Shown here in pieces: positions 54,251 through 62,283 of a DNA stretch of 64,000 nucleotides. The translations under genes and the position numbers were made by a program. The notes under the pieces were generated by a model. The model did no database searches and was not told the DNA's origin. It saw only the letters and a program-made list of their open reading frames with translations. Every line of letters begins with the position of its first letter. Position 1 is the first letter of the stretch. This DNA is from Vibrio ishigakensis (GTDB taxonomy: Bacteria; Pseudomonadota; Gammaproteobacteria; Enterobacterales; Vibrionaceae), in assembly GCF_024347675.1 (NCBI RefSeq), contig NZ_AP024882.1, forward strand, positions 1,116,001 to 1,180,000, read 5' to 3'.

Positions 54251-55822
54251 ATGCAGACGGTACAATCCTCTGGTTCTGTTGAGACGCCTCCTGTTGCCGG
54301 CAATACCAAAGCAGTATTAAAGTGGGCAACTCTTGGCTTAGTCGGAATTGTAAATGGTTATGCAACCATTCTAATGTATTCGCGTGGTGAAGTTGCGTTC
54401 GCGCTTCTGACTCTAATAATCACAGCTTTAGCGCTATATATTTTTGGTAGTAAGAAAACCTACGCACACCGTTATATTTACCCAGGTATCGCTGGGATGA
54501 TTTTGTTCATCTTGTTCCCATTGGCGTACACGGTGAACCTAGCTTTTACCAACTACAGTGCAAAAAACCAACTTTCACTTGAGCGTGCACAATCCGTGCT
54601 TGAAGGGCGCACTTTCCAAAGTGGTGAAAGTTTCTCGTTTACTCTACTAAAAACTGTTGGTGGCCATGTCATCACAGTACAAGATGGTGAGCAGACTCTG
54701 GCTACACCAGAAATCAACCTAACTAAAGAGATTGAAGGTCAAGACATCAATCTATCGGTTGTTGATTCTGTTGCTGGTGAAAAAGAGCCAATCAAGAGCA
54801 TCATCAAGTCTCGTCCAATCCTAAGCACAGTGGATCTCATCATGCCTAATGGTGATGCAATCCGCATGAGTGGTCTTCGTAAGTTCGCGGCAGTGGAGCA
54901 GCTGTTCACGCTACAAGACGATGGTCGTTCTATGCTGAACAACGAGACTGACCAAATCTTTATGCCAAACATGGATACGGGTTTCTATCAGCCTGTTGAT
55001 GAAAATGGCAACTTTGTCGGTAACTCAGTGTCTCCAGGCTTCGTAGTTGGCGTAGGCACACACAACTTTGAGCGTGTATGGAAAGATGAGGGCATTAAAG
55101 AGCCGTTTATCTCAATCTTCATCTGGACAGTTATCTTCTCTGTTTGTACCGTTGTCTTCACTCTAGTTATCGGTCTTGTACTGGCGAGTGTTGTACAGTG
55201 GGAAGAGCTTAAAGGCCGTGCTCTGTACCGAGTACTTCTGATTCTGCCTTATGCGGTACCAGCCTTTATCTCGATTCTGATCTTTAAGGGTCTCTTCAAC
55301 CAGAGCTTTGGTGAGATCAACCTAGTATTAAATCAACTGTTTGGTATCTCTCCGAGCTGGTTCTCTGACCCGTTCCTAGCGAAGACCATGGTTCTTATCG
55401 TGAACACCTGGCTTGGTTTCCCTTACATGATGATCCTATGTATGGGTCTACTGAAGGCGATTCCAGATGACCTTTACGAAGCGTCAGCTATCGATGGAGC
55501 AGGTCCGTTCAAGAACTTCTTCCACATTACTGTTCCGCTGATGATTAAGCCGATGACACCGCTACTGATTGCGAGCTTCGCGTTTAACTTCAACAACTTC
55601 GTAATGATTCAGCTATTGACGAATGGTGGTCCGAACATGATCGGTACCTCTGAGCCAGCAGGTTATACCGACCTTCTAGTTAGCTACACCTATCGTATCG
55701 CGTTCGAAGGTGGCGGCGGTCAAGACTTCGGTCTAGCAAGTGCTATCGCAACCCTAATCTTCCTATTGGTTGGTGGTATGGCTCTACTAAACCTACGTTT
55801 CACCAAGCTGTCACAAGATTAA
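54251..55822 (+). CDS. malF: Maltose ABC transporter permease
   Basis: 523-aa inner-membrane permease with eight helices and the large periplasmic P2 domain (~90-270) typical of MalF. The EAA loop is EASAIDGAGPFKNFFHITV (~415). It pairs with MalG to form the channel. malG starts 13 bp after. Confidence 0.96.
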   Translation: MQTVQSSGSVETPPVAGNTKAVLKWATLGLVGIVNGYATILMYSRGEVAFALLTLIITALALYIFGSKKTYAHRYIYPGIAGMILFILFPLAYTVNLAFTNYSAKNQLSLERAQSVLEGRTFQSGESFSFTLLKTVGGHVITVQDGEQTLATPEINLTKEIEGQDINLSVVDSVAGEKEPIKSIIKSRPILSTVDLIMPNGDAIRMSGLRKFAAVEQLFTLQDDGRSMLNNETDQIFMPNMDTGFYQPVDENGNFVGNSVSPGFVVGVGTHNFERVWKDEGIKEPFISIFIWTVIFSVCTVVFTLVIGLVLASVVQWEELKGRALYRVLLILPYAVPAFISILIFKGLFNQSFGEINLVLNQLFGISPSWFSDPFLAKTMVLIVNTWLGFPYMMILCMGLLKAIPDDLYEASAIDGAGPFKNFFHITVPLMIKPMTPLLIASFAFNFNNFVMIQLLTNGGPNMIGTSEPAGYTDLLVSYTYRIAFEGGGGQDFGLASAIATLIFLLVGGMALLNLRFTKLSQD

Positions 55823-55835
55823 GGAGCAATAAACA

Positions 55836-56726
55836 ATGGCAATGGTACAAGGCAAAGACCTTAAATACCGTGTTTGGGCGACGCATATTGCTCTATGTGT
55901 TTTCCTTTCACTTATCATCTTCCCACTGTTGATGATCGTAGCTATCTCATTCCGTGAAGGTAACTTCGCAACGGGTAGCCTGATTCCGGATAATCCGTCA
56001 CTAGAACACTGGAAGCTCGCGTTGGGCTTCTCAGTAACGAAAGCAGATGGCACAGTGACACCGCCTCCATTCCCAGTTCTACTGTGGCTATGGAACTCAG
56101 TTAAGGTTGCGGGTATTTCATCTATCCTAATCGTAGCGCTTTCAACTACCTCAGCTTATGCGTTTGCACGTATGCGCTTCAAAGGTAAGAGCACTATCCT
56201 AAAAGCGATGATGATCTTCCAGATGTTCCCAGCAGTACTTGCTCTGGTAGCTATCTACGCTCTGTTCGACAAACTAGGTCAGTACATTCCGTTCCTAGGT
56301 CTGAACACTCACGGTGGCCTGATCTTCTCTTACTTGGGTGGTATCGCACTGCACGTATGGACAATCAAGGGTTACTTCGAGACTATCGATAACTCGCTAG
56401 AAGAAGCAGCAGCACTTGATGGCGCAACACCTTGGCAGGCATTCCGTCTGGTTCTACTGCCACTGTCAGTACCAATTCTAGCGGTTGTATTCATCCTGTC
56501 ATTCATCGGTGTAGTAGGTGAAGTACCTGTAGCATCGCTACTACTGTCTGACGTAAACAACTATACGCTAGCAGTAGGTATGCAGCAGTACCTATACCCT
56601 CAGAACTACCTATGGGGTGACTTTGCGGCGGCAGCTGTACTATCAGCACTGCCAATCACCATCGTATTCTTGCTAGCACAGCGCTGGCTAGTAGGCGGCC
56701 TAACCGCTGGTGGTGTTAAAGGTTAA
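55836..56726 (+). CDS. malG: Maltose ABC transporter permease
   Basis: 296-aa inner-membrane permease with six helices. The EAA loop is [18 protein letters not shown] (~190). Cotranscribed with malF after AAGGAG. The 3' end leads into a strong terminator. In V. cholerae the Hfq-dependent sRNA MicX is reported to come from the 3' part of this gene (VCA0943); whether that holds here is not shown by the sequence. Confidence 0.96.
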   Translation: MAMVQGKDLKYRVWATHIALCVFLSLIIFPLLMIVAISFREGNFATGSLIPDNPSLEHWKLALGFSVTKADGTVTPPPFPVLLWLWNSVKVAGISSILIVALSTTSAYAFARMRFKGKSTILKAMMIFQMFPAVLALVAIYALFDKLGQYIPFLGLNTHGGLIFSYLGGIALHVWTIKGYFETIDNSLEEAAALDGATPWQAFRLVLLPLSVPILAVVFILSFIGVVGEVPVASLLLSDVNNYTLAVGMQQYLYPQNYLWGDFAAAAVLSALPITIVFLLAQRWLVGGLTAGGVKG

Positions 56727-56741
56727 TCAAAACCTAATAAG

Positions 56742-56772
56742 AAAAAACCGAGCTCTCGAGCTCGGTTTTTTG
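56742..56772. terminator. Bidirectional terminator after malG
   Basis: AAAAAACCGAGCT / AGCTCGGTTTTTT perfect palindrome. Serves malG and the convergent 88-aa gene. Confidence 0.93.
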
Positions 56773-56775
56773 CGT

Positions 56776-57018
56776 TTAGATGTTTTCAAGACTTGAAGGC
56801 GCATGCCCAAGATATTGCATCAAGACATAGATACTTTCTTGATGTAGGGCAACCTTTCGAAACAGGTGTGCGAATACAGTATCCCCACCAAAACATTGCA
56901 TGATGTAGTGGTCGATCTGCTGGTCAGTGTACCCCTCAACATACATGGTACGCACCCAGTGGTATTCCACTGCTTGCTGGTCTTTGATTACATCAATACC
57001 AAGTTTTACTTCTTCCAT
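56776..57018 (-). CDS. Small hypothetical protein
   Basis: 80 aa from ATG 57018 (MEEVKLGIDVIKDQQ); a TTG at 57042 would add eight residues, and neither has a good ribosome site. Mostly helical, no signal peptide. The MQCFGGDTVFAHLFRKVALHQESIYVL region is amphipathic. Not a family I recognise. Its stop is close to the malG terminator. Confidence 0.6.
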   Translation of the reverse strand: MEEVKLGIDVIKDQQAVEYHWVRTMYVEGYTDQQIDHYIMQCFGGDTVFAHLFRKVALHQESIYVLMQYLGHAPSSLENI

Positions 57019-57151
57019 TTTGTTTTTGATCTGTTTTAACAAGAGGGATTGATTGACGACAGCCGATTAAAACAGACCAAAATGAACAAATGATTACAGT
57101 TGAATGTCAGATATGTTTAAATGTGCCGAAATTTGGGCTAACAAGGGAATA

Positions 57152-57715
57152 ATGAGTATGAAATGGAGCTTTGCGCTACTTTTTGGGGCGATAGCAATGC
57201 CAGCACTGGCCCAAAGTGAGCAAGTTACGCCTACTAATTGCGACGCTTCAGCTTTCGAACGACCAGAAGCGATCAGTGTCGATATGAGCACATTTGCCGA
57301 ACTGAAAAGCGCGGCCAGATTTGTCTTCATTCCAAGTCAATACGACCCAAAGTTGTATCAATCAGAAAAACGTTATAGCCAGGCTGAAGTGCAACTCTTC
57401 ATCGATACAAACTATGTTTGCTCTGTTGGTAACAAAGATGGCTATTTGTTGATCCCGTCTATGGTGACCAGTGGGGGGAGTGGACTCTTCTATTACATTG
57501 CACTTTATAAACAACAGCCAGGGTATTGGGAGCTTGAAGACGAGATGTTTTTGGGTGACCGAATCGAGCTTAAGTCTCTGACATATAACAAGGATATGTT
57601 CAAGGTTGAGTATGCTCAACACAGCGTTGAGCAAGCGATGGTGGAGGAGCCTAAAGAATTTGTAAGCAGGAAGTTTCTGATAACTGACAACAAGTTGACC
57701 GAACAAACAAATTGA
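57152..57715 (+). CDS. Secreted hypothetical protein
   Basis: 187 aa. Signal peptide MSMKWSFALLFGAIAMPALA, then a mainly beta domain with two Cys (TNCDASAFERPE and TNYVCSVGNKDG) that may pair. Start ATG 57152 is about 7 bases after AAGGGA; an upstream ATG at 57104 gives a poor leader. Family unknown; periplasmic location inferred. It lies before the M23 endopeptidase gene, but on a separate unit with a 130-bp gap. Confidence 0.7.
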   Translation: MSMKWSFALLFGAIAMPALAQSEQVTPTNCDASAFERPEAISVDMSTFAELKSAARFVFIPSQYDPKLYQSEKRYSQAEVQLFIDTNYVCSVGNKDGYLLIPSMVTSGGSGLFYYIALYKQQPGYWELEDEMFLGDRIELKSLTYNKDMFKVEYAQHSVEQAMVEEPKEFVSRKFLITDNKLTEQTN

Positions 57716-57845
57716 AACTAGAGTCGTTTGATAGGCTCTAAATATAACTGATAAACTGCTTGCCGGATTCAAGGTACGAAATAATTGCTGAAATTTCGTG
57801 CAGATTCTTTTATTCTTCCAGCCCAAATTTTAATCAATAGGTAGT

Positions 57846-59147
57846 GTGGTGTTAAAATTCGATCATCGACAACTCATGTCTAAAAAAGGCCTACTTCTCA
57901 TTCCCGTAGTGCTTTTGATAGTTGCTCTATTCTCTCAGTCTCAAGATGGTCGAAAGTACGTTGAGCTCAACATAGAATCTACACCACATCCGAGTGTTGA
58001 TACTCCAGTAGAAACGGTGAAGCGTTCACCGGCCCCTACCTATAGCTACCATATTAAACGTGGTGATAACCTAAGTGTGGTATTTAGCCGTTTGGGCTTT
58101 GCTTATTCCGATCTTACTAAGATCATGGAAGAGGATCTTAACCACCTTGCATTAGACACTTTGAAGCCGGGCAACACCCTAAAGTTCTGGGCGGATGATG
58201 AGACAGGTAAACTGGCCAAAATGGAGTTGGAGTTTAACCCTGCCGATCGTGTCCAATACACCCGCACCGATGACGACACCTTTACCTTCGAAGATATATC
58301 GGTGCCTGGCGAGTGGAAAACCGCAGCTTTGGTAGGCAATGTGTATGGCAGTTTTTCAAGCTCAGCGAATAAACTGGGCTTGAGCATTCAAGAGATTGAG
58401 CAGATCTCAGCGCTTCTAAAAGACAAACTCAACTTCGGTCGCGATCTTAGAGCCGGTGATAAATTCAGTATTGTACATAAGGTGCAATACGTGGATGGTA
58501 AAGAGACGGGTAATCGTGAAATCGAAGCCATCAATATTCATAATCAAGGCCGTGTGGTCACCGCTTATCTGCACACTGATGGTCAGTATTATGATGACAA
58601 TGGTGATGGTCTTCAGCGCGCGTTTGATCGCTTCCCAACCAAGATCCACCGTATTACGTCACCTTTTAACCCCCATCGCCTACACCCAGTTACAGGTCGT
58701 GTTTCGCCGCACAACGGCACCGACTTCGGTGTACCTGTGGGCACGCCTATTCACTCAATCGGTGATGGCAAGGTGATCATGGTGCGTAATCACCCGTACG
58801 CGGGCAAGTACATTGTGATTGACCACGGCTCTATCTATAAGACACGCTACCTGCACATGAGCCGCATCATGGTTAAGAAGGGACAACAGATCAAACGTGG
58901 GCAAACTATCGGTCTATCAGGTATGACTGGTCGTGTGACCGGTCCACACCTCCACTTTGAGCTTCTTATTCGTAACCGCCCGGTAAACTCAATGACAGCC
59001 AAGATCCCAATGGCGGAGTCAGTGCCAAAAGATCAGATGGCGAAGTTTGCGAGTCGTCGTGATTCATTGGCTAAGATGATGAGCGATAAAGAAGTGTTAC
59101 TTGCGAAGCAGCAAGAAGAAACGAATAATAAGCAACAAGCTTTATAA
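57846..59147 (+). CDS. M23-family murein endopeptidase (ShyA-like)
   Basis: 433 aa. N-terminal membrane/signal segment (~13-30), a LysM/OapA-like domain (YHIKRGDNLSVVFSRLGF ~65-120), a central helical domain, and a C-terminal M23 domain (~285-400) with HNGTDFG (zinc His and Asp) and PHLHFELL. It cuts D,D-crosslinks so the wall can grow. From memory V. cholerae ShyA is VCA0079 with this layout. GTG 57846 follows TAGGTAG; ATG 57876 is an alternative start. Confidence 0.92.
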   Translation: MVLKFDHRQLMSKKGLLLIPVVLLIVALFSQSQDGRKYVELNIESTPHPSVDTPVETVKRSPAPTYSYHIKRGDNLSVVFSRLGFAYSDLTKIMEEDLNHLALDTLKPGNTLKFWADDETGKLAKMELEFNPADRVQYTRTDDDTFTFEDISVPGEWKTAALVGNVYGSFSSSANKLGLSIQEIEQISALLKDKLNFGRDLRAGDKFSIVHKVQYVDGKETGNREIEAINIHNQGRVVTAYLHTDGQYYDDNGDGLQRAFDRFPTKIHRITSPFNPHRLHPVTGRVSPHNGTDFGVPVGTPIHSIGDGKVIMVRNHPYAGKYIVIDHGSIYKTRYLHMSRIMVKKGQQIKRGQTIGLSGMTGRVTGPHLHFELLIRNRPVNSMTAKIPMAESVPKDQMAKFASRRDSLAKMMSDKEVLLAKQQEETNNKQQAL

Positions 59148-59160
59148 TTGTGAGAAAAAG

Positions 59161-59508
59161 ATGACTCAAGACGATTTTGTACAACTGGTACAAACAGCCA
59201 GTGCCTGTAACGACCTTCCAGCTGCGCTTACGCTTCTTCAACAAAGCGAAGATGAAGAAGTAGCTGAGGTAGCTGTAGGCCTCAAAGGCCAGTTTGCGGT
59301 AGCTGAAGTAAACGGCGAGCAACGTGTTTACCACGTGACTACCAAACAAGAAGGTGATGACCTAGAAGAGTTCGTTGAGCATGTAATGAATACAGACGAA
59401 CCAACCATCAAGTTTGTAGCTTGGTTCTTCGATGCCTTCTTCGATATGAAGCAAAGCGACACCTATAAGGCTGCTGGCAAGACTTATCGCCAACCAAAAC
59501 GCAGTTAA
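59161..59508 (+). CDS. Conserved hypothetical acidic protein
   Basis: 115 aa from ATG 59161, 13 bp after the M23 gene, so probably cotranscribed. Acidic N-terminal half (helical, SACNDLPAALTLLQQSEDEEVAEV), a beta middle (GQFAVAEVNGEQRVYHV) and a basic C-terminus. No signal peptide. Family not recognised. Its terminator is interrupted by the IS3 element just downstream. Confidence 0.68.
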   Translation: MTQDDFVQLVQTASACNDLPAALTLLQQSEDEEVAEVAVGLKGQFAVAEVNGEQRVYHVTTKQEGDDLEEFVEHVMNTDEPTIKFVAWFFDAFFDMKQSDTYKAAGKTYRQPKRS

Positions 59509-59524
59509 CTGGAAAATTTTAGTA

Positions 59525-59537
59525 AGCCCGAGCAGTG
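59525..59537 (+). terminator. Left half of a terminator, interrupted by an IS
   Basis: AAGCCCGAG at 59524-59532 would pair with CTCGGGCTT, now at 60967-60975 beyond the IS. The loop CAGTGT held the 4-bp target AGTG. Confidence 0.78.
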
Positions 59538-59568
59538 TGAAGTGCCCCCTTAAAGTTAGACATTTCTC

Positions 59569-60369
59569 TTAAGCAACTTTCAAGGCTTGGTTTCGATATT
59601 CTATCGGAGTCAGGCCTTTCAGTTTCACTTTGATTCGCTCAGTGTTGTAGTAATGGATGTACTCTTTGATGCTTCTAATCAAGTCATCCGCGTTGTCGAA
59701 GTCCCGACCATGATACATCTCCGTTTTAAGTAGACCGAAGAAGTTTTCCGCCACAGCATTGTCTAGGCAATTGCCCTTTCGAGACATGCTTTGTTCTATT
59801 CCACGTTCTCTTAGCATCCTGACGTACAACTTGTGTTTATACTGCCAACCTTGATCACTGTGTAGTAATGGCTGAGTTCCTTTTGGGAGCTTGTTAATCG
59901 CAGCTTTCAACATATCTAGTACCAGCGGAAGTCGAACATGTTTTGTCACCTGATAAGACACCACTTCTTGATTGAAGAGGTCGATGACAGGTGATAGGTA
60001 GACCTTCTGTCCTTTGACCTTAAACTCTGTAACATCAGTAACCCACTTCTCATCTGGCTTGGATGCAAAGAAGTTTCGGTCGAGCTTATTCGGTGCTGCA
60101 TAAGCTAACTCTCCTTTATGGGAGCGATACTTTTTCGGTCTAACAGTGGATTTAAGTCCTAGCTCTCTCATTAATTTGTAGACCGTTTTATGGTTTATTT
60201 GAATGCCCCTATTTCGCAAGGTCCAGTAGATACGTCGATAACCGTAACGACCTTTATGCTGATAAAAGATACGAGTAATAAGCTCACGCTCACTAGCATA
60301 GTTCGAGGGTTTCTGAGCCACCTTTACTTGGTAGTAAAACACACTCCGAGCAAGTTTTATCGCTCGCAA
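59569..60369 (-). CDS. IS3/IS150-group transposase OrfB
   Basis: 266-aa integrase-type DDE domain. Motifs WVTDVTEF (first Asp), LHSDQGWQY (second Asp) and AENFFGLLKTE (Glu) are complete, with HHxxGYRR-like KGRYGYRRIYW at the front. An upstream in-frame stretch reaches orfA, so the active enzyme is probably the OrfAB fusion. Confidence 0.95.
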   Translation of the reverse strand: MRAIKLARSVFYYQVKVAQKPSNYASERELITRIFYQHKGRYGYRRIYWTLRNRGIQINHKTVYKLMRELGLKSTVRPKKYRSHKGELAYAAPNKLDRNFFASKPDEKWVTDVTEFKVKGQKVYLSPVIDLFNQEVVSYQVTKHVRLPLVLDMLKAAINKLPKGTQPLLHSDQGWQYKHKLYVRMLRERGIEQSMSRKGNCLDNAVAENFFGLLKTEMYHGRDFDNADDLIRSIKEYIHYYNTERIKVKLKGLTPIEYRNQALKVA

Positions 60370-60404
60370 TAGGTACTTAAGAGGATGATCAGGCTTTAGA
60401 GCTA

Positions 60405-60425
60405 AAACAGTCAGCGCTTTTTCTT
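60405..60425 (-). promoter_or_regulatory. Probable programmed -1 frameshift site of the IS3 element
   Basis: On the minus strand orfA ends AAG AAA AAG CGC TGA. Slipping back one base in the A-run gives GCG CTG ACT..., which stays open into orfB (ALTVLALKPDHPLKY...). Use of an A-run to make OrfAB is standard in IS3-family elements. Confidence 0.7.
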
Positions 60426-60914
60426 GGTTTGTCCTTCTTTTTCCAGTCTTAGCTCCTTCAACTTTTTTAAAACCGCATTCTCCGCACGAAGATATAGAAG
60501 CTCCTCTTTTAGCTCCTCTAATGTCATCTCATCGTCTGGTTTGTTGGTAGTGTGCGATTTAGATTTCATAGTGGCTCGTCCTCGCGATCTTGGCTCAAGC
60601 CCTACGACACCAGAGTCTTGGTACTGGTGAAGCCACCTAGATAAAGCAGATGGAGTAGAGAGGTTGAGCACAGCGCTTGTTTTATTGATCGACCAGTTGT
60701 TTTCCCACATTAGGCATAAAGCGTCGAACTTCGCTTTCGCTGTTGTGAGGTGTTTATGAAGAAACGCTTGCTCGCCATTCTCTTCATAGACACGCGTCCA
60801 GTATCGTATTTGTCTGGAGTTGACATTAAATATCTTAGCGAGTGCTCTAGACGATATTCCGTCACTGCATTGCTTCGCTACCGATAGTTTAAACTCTCTG
60901 CTGTATTTGGACAT
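60411..60914 (-). CDS. IS3/IS150-group OrfA
   Basis: 167 aa from ATG 60914 (MSKYSREFKLSVAKQ); a GTG at 60926 is also open. Two helix-turn-helix regions (ISSRALAKIFNVNSRQIRYW, and the region near NLSTPSALSRWLHQY) and a leucine-rich coiled coil at the end (LRAENAVLKKLKELRLEKE). It binds the terminal repeats. Confidence 0.93.
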   Translation of the reverse strand: MSKYSREFKLSVAKQCSDGISSRALAKIFNVNSRQIRYWTRVYEENGEQAFLHKHLTTAKAKFDALCLMWENNWSINKTSAVLNLSTPSALSRWLHQYQDSGVVGLEPRSRGRATMKSKSHTTNKPDDEMTLEELKEELLYLRAENAVLKKLKELRLEKEGQTKKKR

Positions 60915-60961
60915 AAAAAGACCCACAATAATTGGTTGTCCAACTATTGGGGGTCAGTTCA

Positions 60962-61249
60962 AGTGTCTCGGGCTTTTTTATATGTGATTGTGTAAATTTA
61001 TTACATCTAGCTGTGTTTCTTATAGAATGGCATTTATAGATTGTAAGCTATTGATAACCAAGATGTATGTTCATTCAGCCCTTTTGTTAACTGGCTTGTT
61101 CCTGTTTGTTTCATTACAAATGCGCTGTTTAATTCGCCACTTATTCATGAAACTTTTACAATATAAATGTGATCTATGTCTTGCTTTACTCCCATTCAGG
61201 GTGTAAATTACATCCATAAACGAAATTTAATTACAGTTTGGAGATAAGC
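60962..61249 (+). promoter_or_regulatory. Terminator remnant and promoter region of the 44-aa gene
   Basis: Begins with the AGTG target copy and the right arm CTCGGGCTT with TTTTT (to ~60980). The rest is AT-rich (about 270 bp) and holds an upstream region for the 44-aa gene, ending with TTGGAGA before its ATG. A TGTGATC-type half site at ~61169 might bind CRP; unproven. Confidence 0.45.
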
Positions 61250-61384
61250 ATGAACAATGATCTAGGTGCAATGCTACTTGGTCAACAAGTTGCTCGTAAA
61301 ACAATTGAAAACCAATTCAGCAACGCAATTGTTCGTCGTAAGCCTTCTATGTTTAAGAAGCTTCTAGCGAAAGTGATCAAGTAA
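61250..61384 (+). CDS. Small basic protein, 44 aa
   Basis: MNNDLGAMLLGQQVARKTIE... ending FKKLLAKVIK. Ribosome site GGAG (61240-61243) 6 bases before the ATG and a strong terminator 20 bp after the stop make it a real gene unit. A mildly hydrophobic N-terminal half and a strongly basic C-terminal half (RRK, KK, K, K) suggest a membrane- or nucleic-acid-associated peptide. Family unknown. It stands between the IS3 element and the glutaredoxin gene. Confidence 0.75.
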   Translation: MNNDLGAMLLGQQVARKTIENQFSNAIVRRKPSMFKKLLAKVIK

Positions 61385-61403
61385 TCACGAAACGAATTCT
61401 GAG

Positions 61404-61433
61404 AGCCCTGGTGATAACACCGGGGCTTTTTTG
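61404..61433 (+). terminator. Intrinsic terminator after the 44-aa gene
   Basis: AGCCCTGGTG / CACCGGGGCT stem with ATAA loop (one mismatch), then TTTTTT. Confidence 0.88.
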
Positions 61434-61470
61434 TATCTGCGGTCAGTAACTCAATTACATGTCTGTAGAT

Positions 61471-61502
61471 AAAAAAATCCCGACACACTAGGCATCGGGA
61501 CA
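61471..61502 (-). terminator. Intrinsic terminator after the glutaredoxin gene
   Basis: On the minus strand TCCCGA / TCGGGA stem with an 11-nt loop and a TTTTTTT tail. Confidence 0.85.
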
Positions 61503-61523
61503 GGTTAGTTTCTGATTGTTTGG

Positions 61524-62141
61524 TTACTGATTACCAGCCACTGGCATATCTAGAACGTTGTTAGGAACTTGAAGGTTTTTCTCTGAACCTAACCAGTTTT
61601 CAAGGTTGTCTGCACCACCGATATATTCACCGTTCATCCAGATTTGCGGCACTGTCACTGGAGTTTTAAGACCGATATGCGCTTTCACTTCAGGGATCAT
61701 GCGGTATAGCGCTGCACTTTCTTTTACTACATCGTGATAGGTGTATTCAATTCCAGCTTCATCCAGCATCTTCTTCGCCTTGATGCAGTACGGGCAGGTT
61801 GCTTTACCATAAACGATGTTGCCTTGCAGGTTGTCTCGTTTCGTCCACTCTGCGATAACCGACTGCACCAGAACGCCTCGGTTTAGCGCTTCCCCTTGGC
61901 TTACCACTTTACCCTCGACAAGCAGGATAGGGGCGTGCCATGCACCTTTCTTTAGTGGCTCCCACCAGTGTGACAGCCAATCCTTCACCTCAAACTCAAT
62001 CTCTACGTCTTTGAGCTCGGTTTCAAAGGTATCTTTAAGGATATCTTTGGTTAGGGTGCACTCCCCACATGGGATGTTTACCTTAAATGGTCCCCAACTG
62101 CCGGCCCAACGATAGAGTGTGATTTTGATTGGCTTAGTCAT
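61524..62141 (-). CDS. Two-domain thioredoxin-fold protein with glutaredoxin C-terminus
   Basis: 205 aa. The C-terminal part (~108-190) is a glutaredoxin: IVYGKATCPYCIKAKKML with C116-P-Y-C119 and TVPQIWMNGEYIGGADNL (glutathione-binding region). The N-terminal ~100 aa has its own CGEC (C25, C28) in a thioredoxin/GST-like start, TLYRWAGSWGPFKVNIPCGEC. So two dithiol centres may exchange electrons in one polypeptide. Cytoplasmic. Substrate unknown; a role in disulfide or arsenate reduction is possible. Confidence 0.85.
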   Translation of the reverse strand: MTKPIKITLYRWAGSWGPFKVNIPCGECTLTKDILKDTFETELKDVEIEFEVKDWLSHWWEPLKKGAWHAPILLVEGKVVSQGEALNRGVLVQSVIAEWTKRDNLQGNIVYGKATCPYCIKAKKMLDEAGIEYTYHDVVKESAALYRMIPEVKAHIGLKTPVTVPQIWMNGEYIGGADNLENWLGSEKNLQVPNNVLDMPVAGNQ

Positions 62142-62224
62142 GATGCGATTCCTTATGCTGTTCCTGAATTATAAGAACTAACCAGTGCAAAGAAAATTTC
62201 ACTTTTGACTAAAAGTATTTGTAA

Positions 62225-62253
62225 AACAAAAAGACCGAGCACTAGGCTCGGTC
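62225..62253 (-). terminator. Intrinsic terminator after the OmpU-like porin
   Basis: GACCGAGC / GCTCGGTC stem with 5-nt loop; on the minus strand followed by TTTTTG. Confidence 0.87.
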
Positions 62254-62283
62254 AAAAGGGATTCAGAATTTACTGAAATTAGA

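Larger units (their letters stand above)
59538..60961 (-). mobile_element. IS3-family (IS150 group) insertion sequence
   Basis: About 1,424 bp. Imperfect terminal repeats start TGAAGTGCCCCC (59538, left) and, on the other strand, TGAACTGACCCC (right end 60961); GTTxGACA is also shared. Target duplication AGTG (59534-59537 and 60962-60965). It carries orfA and orfB on the minus strand with a probable -1 frameshift site. Both ORFs are intact, so the element may be active. Confidence 0.92.
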
